This document shows positions 54,692 to 64,000 of a stretch of DNA of 64,000 nt, piece after piece. Every line of letters starts with the position of its first letter. Position 1 is the stretch's first letter. Origin of the DNA: Carcinoscorpius rotundicauda (lineage: Eukaryota; Arthropoda; Merostomata; Xiphosura; Limulidae); the NCBI GenBank assembly GCA_011833715.1, contig CM022396.1:91139097-91203096 (forward strand), written 5' to 3'. Under the pieces are notes generated by a model. The model saw only the letters and a list, made by a program, of their open reading frames with translations, was not told the origin of the DNA and searched no databases. The position numbers and the translations under genes were made by a program.

Positions 54692-54967
54692 TGTGGGTTG
54701 TTTTTTTTATTTCACGGAAAGCTACACGAGGACTATCTGTGCTAACCGTCTGGAATTTAGCAGTGCAAGACTGGAAGGAAGACAGCTAGTTTTCACCACC
54801 CACCGCTAACTCTTGGGCTATTCTTTTACCAACGAATAGTGGGATTGGCTGTCACATTATAACGCCCCCACTGCTGAAAGGGCGAATATGTTTGGTGTGA
54901 CGGGGATTCAAACCCGCGACCCTCGGATTAAGAGGCGAGCGCCATTTGTACCTGGCCATGCCGGGGC
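54692..54967 (-). mobile_element. SINE family A
   Basis: From ggttgttttttttatttcac to ctggccatgccggggc, complete but somewhat diverged (tctggaatttagcagtgc). Confidence 0.85.
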
Positions 54968-55139
54968 TGTTGCAAATTAAACTTTCAGAAACCTCCCCCT
55001 AATTGTTTATAAACCGATGAGGTATTTCTAGTATGCTACAGTTATCTCACGATATACCTCGGAAGCTATAACTGATAAACGCTTATTAATTGGGAAACTA
55101 TAGGGAGCGAGCTGACCAAATGTTAGAGTTCAAACAGTA

Positions 55140-58100
55140 GAAACAGTTTAACCTCATATCAGACATTGTGTGTGCGCGTGTGTCGTACTCTGCTGAGCTG
55201 CGGTCCATCCGCCTCATGGTGCCCGCGACCTCGGTGCCCTCTACAGTTATAGACGCTTTGAACGCTGCTTTTGGCAACGGGCGTTATGTGACGACGCTGA
55301 CGTCGGCCGCTCACGCCCGTCGCTTACTCGACCAAGGAGACTTTCCCTTGGGGTACCAGGGTGTGCCCGTGGAGTCGGCCGGACAGAAAGTTAGGTGGAT
55401 TACCTTCCAGTCGGTTCCCTACGAACTGTCCCATGACGTCGTCAAGGAATTTTGGGCCTATTGGACGGTGCACAAAACAGAACATGAGGCGCACCAGACA
55501 CGACTGTGCGTGTCTCTAATCTCCAGATATGCAGGATATGTCTGGCATATGGACATGTAGATTCCTCGTATAATGTCTCATGTAGTGTTTTGTGGTGGCC
55601 ACACGCCCTCGCGTTGCCCGAAGCGTGTGGTGACGTATGCCTCAGTAACTGCGGAGCCGACGACGGTTTCGCGGCCCAAGAGAGCGAGTGCGAAGCGGAC
55701 AGGATCGGTGGCTCGTCCTCCAGCGTCGTCCGCGGCGGATGTGGGTGGGATCCCCGCCTCTGCAGTGTCTAGGGAAGGGAATTTACGGTCCCCTGACGGG
55801 GGCCTCCGAGAAGGCTTTGACCCACTCTACGAGCTCAGGTTTGGACAGGGCCCCTGTGGGAGTTCTTAATGGCCCAGGTAGCCCTCAGGCGTACCCTGTC
55901 TTCTTCGAGATTGAGGTCTCCCTGTCGGGTGGTGTGTGGGTGGGTCCCTTTGAGGAAGGTCCTGTACCCTGTTCGGGATGAGTTTGTGGGTGTTGGAAGG
56001 ATCTCCAAGGAGCCCCTGGCTTCGCCTGCTAGTGCTACAATAGCTGGGGATTCTCAGGGACCCTCGGCATTGGCTCTGAGGATGAATGTCCTGGCTGCCT
56101 TCCCCGTGGCCGTGCAGGCGCTGACCCCGACATTGAACGAATTGCCTCCATCTAGGTCGTTCGCGAGTTTCGTCGACTTCCCCAATCTTCCCTGCCTCTC
56201 TGGCTTCAGTGAAGACAGTTGGAAGGTGCAGAGATCTTGCAGTTCTGTTCTGTTACCAAACTTTGGTCCGGATGTCCCTCGTTCGCAACAGTGGTGGTCG
56301 GGTAGCCTCAAGAGGCTGCACGCTTTCCATTTTATTTTTACTACCCTTCTGGTCGTTTGGCACTACACGTTCATGTGGGATGGGGATCCTCTTCCCCCCG
56401 CAGTTTAATGGGATCATTCTCGCATCATATGGTGATGCTAAGGGAAGGGTGATGTACGTTGATGTTGTCGCTGGGGGTCGTAAGATTTGGTTTGTCAATG
56501 TCTATGCACCTGCCCGGCCTGAGGAGCAGAATGTCTTCTTTTCGGGCTTGGACAGGTTCATGGTTAGACATGCCGATATCGTACTTGGTGGCGACTTTAA
56601 CTGCGTTTTGGATCCTCACCTCGACAAGATTGGGGGTGATTATTTTTCTGGTGATCAGTATACACGGTCTCTGCATGCAGAGCTGTCGGATTTCGCCTTT
56701 TCCGATGTCTGGTATGCACTACATGGGTCTGTTGTGTGAAGGATCCACGTCTCCCTCCTTGCCGAGGATGAGGTCGGAGACGCTTTACTTGTACTTTTTC
56801 GGGAGGTCTGTTCTGTCAAGTGGCATTCGCAGACCTGCCAATTTGCTTTTAAAGGACAGGCAGGATGCCATAGTTGCCTTGCGTCGTGGCAGATTGACGG
56901 ATCGCTGGGTCCTCTCGAACATTGAGATGATCCATAGGTATAGTCCAAATCTATTTCCATAACTGTTCTGTGCTTCGAGCGTCTCTAGTCTGATGGAGTC
57001 ACTCGATTCCAGAACTGCCACCAGGGTTATGCTGTTCAAGGCACGGGAAATGGCTAGTACCAAACATCTCCAGTCTGACGTTGGAGAATGATAAATCGTC
57101 ATCTGACATCTCCGACATTCGGGACGCGTGCTACTATTGCCCTTTATTTTCGACTTCACCCATTGACGAGGGGTTTCTTGGACGACATTACTCGGGTTTT
57201 GCCTTCCATCGCACCCTTCCTTTCACGAACGGCTGATGAAGCCCATCAGCTTAGATGGATGTTGGTTTGCCATTCGGTCCCTGCAGCTTGGTTAAGGTCT
57301 TGGGCTGGATGGGCTGCCAGTAGAATTTTACAACCACATGTGGCATGTCATTGGACTATCAGACTTTTTAACGACTGTCTGATTGCAGTGTCTCTGCCAC
57401 CAGAAATGCTGGATCGGCTAATTACAATTATCTGTAAGGATTCCAGCCAAGCAGAAGATCTTTCCTCATGGCACCCCATTTCTCTTCTAAACGAGGACGC
57501 AAAGATCATTTCTAAGGTCCTGTGGGCCCTTCCTTGGTCTGCTGCACTCAGACTTTTAGCGTGCAAAGCAGAAGTATCCAACAAACTCTGGTGCTTCCCA
57601 GAGACCTGTTCTATTACATCACGGATTGCGATATCCCTGCTGTCATTGTGTTCCTCAGAGGGAAGCTTTTGATCGAGTTCACCATGAATTGTTGTGGTTC
57701 ATTTTGGGGGGGAGGTGACATATGTCGCGCACACAGACGATGTAAGCCTGTTCCTTAAGAACTTCACATTGTAAAGTCGAGTGATGGCCATCGTCCATTA
57801 ATACTTTTGTGCAAGTTCCACGCAGCTGAATAGTCCAAAGTCTCGTGCGCGGGGATGTAGCAAATGGGCCTCGTCTGCAGACTCCCCATTTGGTCTGAAT
57901 TAGACCCTCTCCCCGCTCAGTTGTTTCGGGGGTTCGTTTTCTCGCAGGCTCTAGGACTGCGTGGGAGGGGGTGGTTCAGTGTGTTGGTTCGGCTGTGCAC
58001 GATTACCACTACTACCCTTTTAACCTGTTTGATATGGCAGAGGTGGTGAGGAGGAGGATCCTTCCTTTGGTCTGGTACCTGGGGTTGTTCTTCCTCTGGA

Positions 58101-59060
58101 TGGCTGCACTGCATGAGCCATCAGCTGCTATGTCTTTGCCTTCCTGTGGGATGACAAGCCTGAGACCGTGTATTGACTCAGCTTGACGCTGCTACCTCGC
58201 AGGGGTGGTGTGGGCATACCATGTGTTTGGACCCAGTCTCTTCCTTTTTCTTTCCCTTACCTTCTGCTCCTTTTTCTTTCCCTTACCTTCTGCTGTCTGT
58301 CACCCCCTGTTACCACCTCGCAAGATTCTTTGTTGGCACGGGGCAAAAGCTTTTTGATGTGCCTTTGAGACTCGGGACACATTGTGTTTTGATTCTCCTT
58401 GGTACGTTGACGCTGCTGCAGCCATCCGGCTGTGTCGTACCTTGTCTGTCGAAGTACCGATGGACTCCCGTTTCCTTTCTGGTCCCCGAATTTACACAAG
58501 TTTTAGTGCCAATAACCTGCTCTACCGTGGGACGTTGTTTGGGGCCGCGTTTCACTGCACCATGTTGATGCACCATGCTTTCAACTGGCGTGTAGTGCAT
58601 AACACTCTGCCAATGAGAGAGCGTGCCTACCTATGGAACTCTTGTGCGACTGAGTTGCGTCCAATGTGCCACATTCAGGTAGTGTCTTTTACAGGCTGGT
58701 CTTCTGTCCGGCAGAAATATGGAAAGGGTTGCTCGCCTTTTCCAGGTCCCATCCCTCTCGGCAGAGACCATCCTCTACCACAATAGTACTTGTTCCCAGC
58801 CACCAGACCTTTTCCTTTCAGTACACCATCTTTAAATAAGTCATCTGGCTTAAGGCAGACTACCAGCACGTGGGTTCCGGGACGTTTTATCATCTCTGGC
58901 GGCCAGACGTTTCGCCACTTTCTGCGTTGGTGGGGAGTCGGGTGGAGATCGGATTCTGTGCTACCCTGCCTCTGTTCTCGGTCCGTGCGTGCGTGTGTGC
59001 GCATGCGTATATACACGTTTTCTTCCCCTTTATCTCTTAATGTTTTTTCCTCGGATATAT
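55140..59060 (+). mobile_element. Tx1/L1-like non-LTR retrotransposon relic
   Basis: A GC-rich block in an AT-rich region. ORF1 at 55168-55560 contains VRWITFQSVPYELSHDVVKE, followed by a knuckle CRICLAYGH and VFCGGHTPSRCPK. The endonuclease frame (56209-56739) has FVNVYAPARPEEQNVFF and DIVLGGDFNCVLDP. Reverse transcriptase strings include IRLFNDCLIAVSLPPEMLD, LITIICKDSSQAEDLSSWHP, ISLLNEDAKIISKVL and an altered catalytic box HTDDVSLFLKN near 57735. A C-terminal segment FNWRVVHNTLPMRERAYLW lies near 58580. Repeated frameshifts; 5' truncated. Confidence 0.82.
56380..56739 (+). pseudogene. LINE apurinic-type endonuclease fragment
   Basis: The frame keeps the central catalytic block GGDFNCVLDPHLDKIGG (Asp/Asn pair of the exonuclease-endonuclease-phosphatase fold) preceded by WFVNVYAPARPEEQ. 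The N-terminal QE-N region and the C-terminal SDH are not intact. The adjacent reverse transcriptase frame starts after further breaks. Confidence 0.78.
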
Positions 59061-59099
59061 TTAATGTCTTACTTTTTTTCTAATGTTTTATTTGTTGTA

Positions 59100-59945
59100 A
59101 GTAAATTCATAATTAGAGCAAAAAGCTGTTTGAGGCCTTCAAAAAAAAGTGTAGCAGCTTATGAGGCTGGTAAGGAATTTTAAAAGATCTCAAAAGATTT
59201 TGAAATCAGTCATTCTACTGTCCAGAAAATAGTCAACAAGTGGAGGGCTTTTAAAACAACTCAACTTGCCCAGGTCTGCTCGTCCAACCAAGATCACCCT
59301 GAGAGCAGACCGCAAGATGCTAAAAGGTCTCTAAAAACCCTAAAATGTCATTACGGGACCTACAGCAGGCTCTGACTACTGTTGTTGTGAAAGTTCATGC
59401 CTCTACAATCAAAGACTGCACAAGTTTAACTTGCATGGGAGGTGTGCAAGGAGGAAATCTTTGCTCTCTGAAAGAAACATCAAGGCCAGACTGACCAAAC
59501 TGAAGTTTGCCAGAGAGAATGTAGGCAAAGACCAGGACTTCTGGAATAATGTTCTTTAGACAGACGAGTCCAAAGTTGAATTATTTGGACACCAGAACAG
59601 CGGACATGTTTGGCGTAAAATAAATGCAACATTTCAGGAAAAGAACCTCATACTAACTGTGAAGCATGGAGATGGAATTATCATGGTTTGGGGGGCTGCT
59701 TTGCTGCAGCAGGACCTGGACAAGTCACAATCATGGAATCCACCATGAATTCGACTGTGTATCAGAGGGTGCTTGAGAATCATGCGAGACCATTTGTAAG
59801 AAAATTAAAGATGAAGCGGAACTTGAACCTGCAACACAATGACCCAAAACATACCAGTAAATCCACCAAGGACTGGCTGAAAACTAAGAAGAGTCCTGTA
59901 ATGGCCGAGTTAAAGCCCAGATATTAATCCCATTGTCAGTGATAT
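59100..59945 (+). pseudogene. Tc1/mariner transposase relic
   Basis: Order of strings: an N-terminal helix-turn-helix (KDFEISHSTVQKIVNKWRAF); NERNIKARLTKLKFAREN; the first catalytic segment TDESKVELFGHQNSGHVWRK with Asp near 59560; GPGQVTIMESTMNSTVYQRV; the second catalytic block LQHNDPKHTSKSTKDWLK near 59840; and SPDINPI, where the element breaks off just before the third acidic residue. Stops and shifts throughout. It follows the Tx1 relic by about 50 bases. Confidence 0.85.
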
Positions 59946-62085
59946 TTAATATTTTATTGAAAAAAGTTTCTTTAATTTCAGTGTATTATTTTTGTTTTAA
60001 CAAAGTACCTCTCATGATTAATGCTAGTTTACTGGTTTAATAGGTCAATACTCTTAACATAGTTTGTCAATTGTTAAGCGAGAGTTCACCCCCCCCCGAT
60101 TTAGAAGAAACTAATTCAAAATAGTTATTTTCATTCGAAATAGATTCTTTGCACTTCCAATTATTTTGCGTCCTTGACACTAAAATATTGCTTATAAAGA
60201 AGCGTTTGAAAATACTTGAATTGTTATTGATTTTATCCTCTGTCCCTCAGACTTCTTGTTGAAGGTCAAATGTACACCATTATTCGTAATCAGGCAACAA
60301 AATACTGTTTAGGACTCATGTCATCTTTAATTTGAGAGATTTCGAAGTCTCACGTGAGAATTAAACACGCATTAGAAACTTAGTTTGTTAACAACTGGAT
60401 TGTTTCCTCTATTTGGACAGAGTGAAAATGAGTAAACGATAGAGATTTATATAGTTTTGAACTTCCATGTCTGTTAAAACGTAAGTGTTTAACCACAAAG
60501 GTGTTTTAGTTATTTTAACAGCAAGTACAGTGAACTGTCCGAGGAAAATAGGCTGCTGATTGATTTATTCAGTTCTTACAGAACGAGCTCAGAAGTGATG
60601 ATACCACGAGCATAAACAAAAATACATTTTATTTCAATCGATTAAGCATTTTTATACGTGTTATTTCATCAAGACACTTCCATTACAGTCGATATTTTAA
60701 CCTTTAAAATAAGAAACACTGATACAGTAAAGCAATATACGGATTGCATTGCTGGTATCACAGATACCACAAATAGACTCTTACTTTGGATTTTAACAAT
60801 GAGAAACTGCTGAAAGCAGATGCAACTCCAGATACCATCCTGCGCTGGGCACCGAGAAACGAACTCTGGAAAAAAGAACAATGGAAGAATAGTATTTCTA
60901 CATTTAGTAATCGATGGTCTTATAATGAAGTGTAAGAATGTTTACAAATAGAAACAAGTGAGCAACTACGTAATTACAAGTTCAACTCATCGTTTCATTT
61001 TGTTATAGCCAGGTTTGGTATATATAACAGTTGTTACAAATAATCTGACGCGGACTGGCCGTGAACGATAGGTCCTCACATTTCAAGCGGTCAGTCCTGC
61101 TTTTGGTACTTTTGAAAGCCAACCATTCCAAAATGTTGGACAACCAAACTTTGCAAAACCTACTCAAAAGTTGTGCACCATTTATATTGGTGAACAAAAA
61201 TAGTTGGGGAAGGGTCTGAAAATTAAAGTTTGTGGACAATAAGATATTTGCTATTTCTAGAGAAAAGCAACATTTTACAACACTGAGGAAACTATAAAAC
61301 AGAAAATACTATTTTAGTTCGTTCCTTCCTTTATTGTAGCTTCAAAATGCAGCCGTTTTATTCCATTTGGATAGATTACCAAGAAAATGTAATTGTGAAA
61401 ATACTTTCTGCACACAGTTCACTTACACATTTATAACAAACTGACAACCACCAAAGAAAAGGTTCTTGGTAATTTCTATCAAAAAAGTTTAAGAACAATT
61501 TTATTTATTGTTAGGAAGAAAGTAAATATTTCATTTTGATCAAGTAACAGAAGCAGAAAGATGGTCATGGAGACAAGAGACTTCAACGAACTTGTATTTA
61601 CCCCATTTTACTATTAAACTTGTGGCAGCCCATTCTGATCGTTCAGAAGTGAGACAATATTTCTGAAGTATGGCGCAAAAAAACTAAGCTGTCCACGACA
61701 AACATCGGTAAAAATTTAAAATTAATGTTCGTAAAAGGAAATCAACGTAAAACAAAAATAGCGTTAAATTCAATTTTTATACTAAGTCCACAGCAGTAAG
61801 ATAAAAACTAAAAACTTGGAAACGACTTTCTGTAGCATAATTGGAATTATGCTGACTCACCAGGAAGACTAACAGATAAGTCCAAAAACCACCGTTAGTC
61901 GCCTGAAGTTGGCCTTTCCAGTCCTGGTTTCGAGTTATTTGATGTTACAGCCATTTCCTAATTTCAAATCTAACTAGATGACTTCATACTTTTTAAAATG
62001 TGATTTCCTTTTAAGAGTCAATGTACAAGTTAAAAAACTTAAAAATAGCATTAAAAAGATTAATGTTTTTTAAAAATCTAAAAAA
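59946..62085 (+). other. intergenic, no gene recognised
   Basis: AT-rich, with a C-run at 60089-60098. Minus-strand frames at 60669-60881 and 61003-61239 contain Cys- and Leu-rich strings but no convincing splice borders or family match, so I leave them unannotated. Confidence 0.5.
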
Positions 62086-62089
62086 CCAT

Positions 62090-63895
62090 TTCCAATGTGG
62101 GCAGTGTCATCACCAGTAACAGTCTAATGTTATGGATAAACCTTGGGAGAGAACATGTTTAAAATGGTACCGTTATAGAGTTATAACGACAGCAAGACAG
62201 TAAAATGTGGCTTGCTATGACCCGATTGTTAAACCACACAGTGGTATCAGTCTCTGGTAAGGACCGATTTTAGCTTATTTCTATTTTACCCAAGTCTGAA
62301 TTTTATTTGGAAAATTGTTTTCACGTTACTCACTTCAAATCGACTGTCAACTGACAGAGACGAGCCTTGAATACAGGACCATGGTTCGTGTATGGAATGG
62401 GCAAAGCAATGATAGTGCCAGAGCAAATACATGTAGCTGCAGTGGCGGAAAGTTCTTTTCTGCTGTATCCACTGTTCAGCATATCCCACCATGGTGATAA
62501 TCGCGATGTCATCCAAGGACAGACCCAACTCATCCAACAGTGTCAATATGAACGCGCAAAGGAGCAATCGCAGATTGTCTGTTTTGAAAGTGTATGGCCC
62601 ACTGAGGAAGGAAAACAACGCCAGGTGGTATGCTTTAGTAACAAACGAAGTTTTCAAGCATACAGTAAACATGGTTGAAAACGGTGGAGGTGCAAGGAAT
62701 ATTCACGTGACTGTACAAGCTCTGAACTGGGAAAGTGCAGAGCCGAAGTCCTTGATGACGAATGGGGTTTAGCATGTACGAGGCCGAGGTCCTGGCAGAG
62801 CCACACACCAGTGATCCTTAGTCGAGTTTCGATCAAACAAGAGCATGCTATATCTTTACCATGCAACGTCAGTCCGTTCCCCAAGTGGTGGAAGAAGGCA
62901 TGGATGATGTTCAGTGCTCTAGTATATTTGACTTGTAGCTGCTTAATGTGTGGTATATAGGTCAGCTTATAGATAAAGATAATCCCCAAGATCTTGTCTC
63001 AGGGATACCAACTTCTTTAATACAAACATCAGGATGAATAACCCTCCCCCAGCGGAAAAAGTGCATGTAAATGGTTTAAGAGAGAGAAGTTAAAACCATT
63101 TGCTGTGGCCGCTTTCAGTAAGTGATTGAGAGCAGTCTGTAGCTGTTGCTCAACATACATCTCATGTTCGATGACCGAGATGAGATGTGCAAGTCATCGA
63201 CTTTGAGCCCGACTGCAACAGTGAAAAGGGAGTTGTTTAGTAATGGCATTAATCTTTATATTGAAAAGTGTGATATTCAAAACATCTCTGAAAAGAACAG
63301 GAAAGTAAAGAACCCACACTAATTTAGAGTCACTTGCCTGTAAAAGATAAGGAAATTGACAAATGACAACAATCCATACAAGTGAACGTCTAACAAAATG
63401 CCATACCTCCATGTTGTATCATAAGCCTTCTTAAGATTAAAATTGATACAAGTTATCGTCATTTGATGAAGTCTTTCCTGATTCACGTTAAGTCGAATCA
63501 GGTAGTCCATGGTGGATAAATGTCATCAAAATGCACGCCGAATTAAGGAACCAAACAAGACTAGCATTAACCATCTTCTCCAAAAGAAATGTCAGCTCGT
63601 CAAAGCAATTGAATGGTAGTTTGAAGGAATCTTTGAATCCTTTCCAGGCTTAGAGAAAGGTAGAACAGTCGCCTGGCGCCAGGAAACAATCAGAAGAATA
63701 GCAGGAAATTGATGTACACTAGGAAATGCTGCGCCATCTTTAGGTACGGCTGACGTACTGTCAAACCAATGAAAGGCCAGTTTGAGCTCCACCAGTGCAA
63801 ATGCACGATCCTGGTCAAAGGAGACAATAAGCTCAGTAGGAAAGAGATGAGAGCTCCGGTCGAGTCTTTATGGTTAAGAAGGCGAAGTATGAAGT
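62090..63895 (-). mobile_element. Jockey/I-type LINE, 3' part (same family as 41130-45660)
   Basis: The left end (gttatggataaaccttggga, aaaatgtggcttgctatgac) matches the 3' end of the LINE at 41220-41300. Minus-strand strings include the start of reverse transcriptase (WRQATVLPFSKPGKDSKIPS, NYHSIALTS) near 63650, YIPHIKQLQVKYTRALNIIH near 62940, and RNase H-region frames to 62290. Endonuclease and ORF1 are absent, so it is 5'-truncated. Confidence 0.8.
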
Positions 63896-63913
63896 AGTAG
63901 TGCTACATACCCG

Positions 63914-64000
63914 GGCCCCCTGCCAGTACAGTGATAATTCTCCGGATTTACAACGCTAAAATCAGGGCTTCGATTCCCCTCGGTGGGCTGAGTAGATAGC
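63914..64000 (+). mobile_element. SINE family C, cut by the window end
   Basis: gccagtacagtgataattct, ttacaacgctaaaatcaggg and cttcgattcccctcggtggg are present; the window ends within the shared tagatagc core. Confidence 0.8.

Noticed and set aside
60669..61239. Two minus-strand frames with Cys/Leu-rich strings as LRR-type exons
   Set aside because: No LRR spacing, no consistent splice phases, and the frames do not extend into neighbouring coding sequence.

Overview
The window is animal nuclear DNA, most likely from a chelicerate and probably a horseshoe crab. The evidence is short exons with GT/AG borders in long AT-rich introns, one recognisable receptor gene with chelicerate-type architecture, and dozens of tRNA-headed SINEs of a type I associate from memory with Xiphosura. 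No bacterial-style gene organisation is present. The species call is an inference.

Positions 1-38225 (+) hold the 3' part of one large gene, an orthologue of Drosophila stranded at second (sas), often named 'putative epidermal cell surface receptor'. I place 15 exons, about 1,230 codons. In order they encode VWC, an acidic Ser/Thr-rich linker, VWC, FN3, VWC, half an FN3, three VWC, three FN3 (the last split over two exons), then a transmembrane helix and a short tail with an NPTF motif. Almost every intron is phase 1, so each domain is an exchangeable cassette. Signal peptide and 5' exons lie before position 1. Exon 9 is one base too long and is frameshifted; the first half of the FN3 ending at 12988 was not found; decayed partial copies of one VWC exon lie just upstream of it.

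The introns carry three SINE families with different tRNA-like heads but a shared 3' core, several minisatellites (one with higher-order structure), a decayed reverse transcriptase, and in intron 9 a 2.2-kb piggyBac-like transposon bounded by TTAA. Upstream of its broken transposase is a heat-shock-type promoter (arrays of alternating GAA/TTC units and a TATA box), into which a hAT-type MITE has inserted with an 8-bp target duplication.

From about 38.3 kb to the end I find no host gene. The stretch is a transposon graveyard: a Ty3/gypsy gag-protease relic (39.5-40.9 kb, +), a nearly full-length but broken Jockey/I-type LINE (41.1-45.7 kb, -), a relative of it (50.0-53.0 kb, +), a GC-rich Tx1/L1-like LINE (55.1-59.0 kb, +), a Tc1/mariner relic (59.1-59.9 kb, +), and a 3' fragment of the first LINE family (62.1-63.9 kb, -), with SINEs between them. 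The stretches 45.7-49.7, 53.0-54.7 and 59.9-62.1 kb show nothing else I can name.
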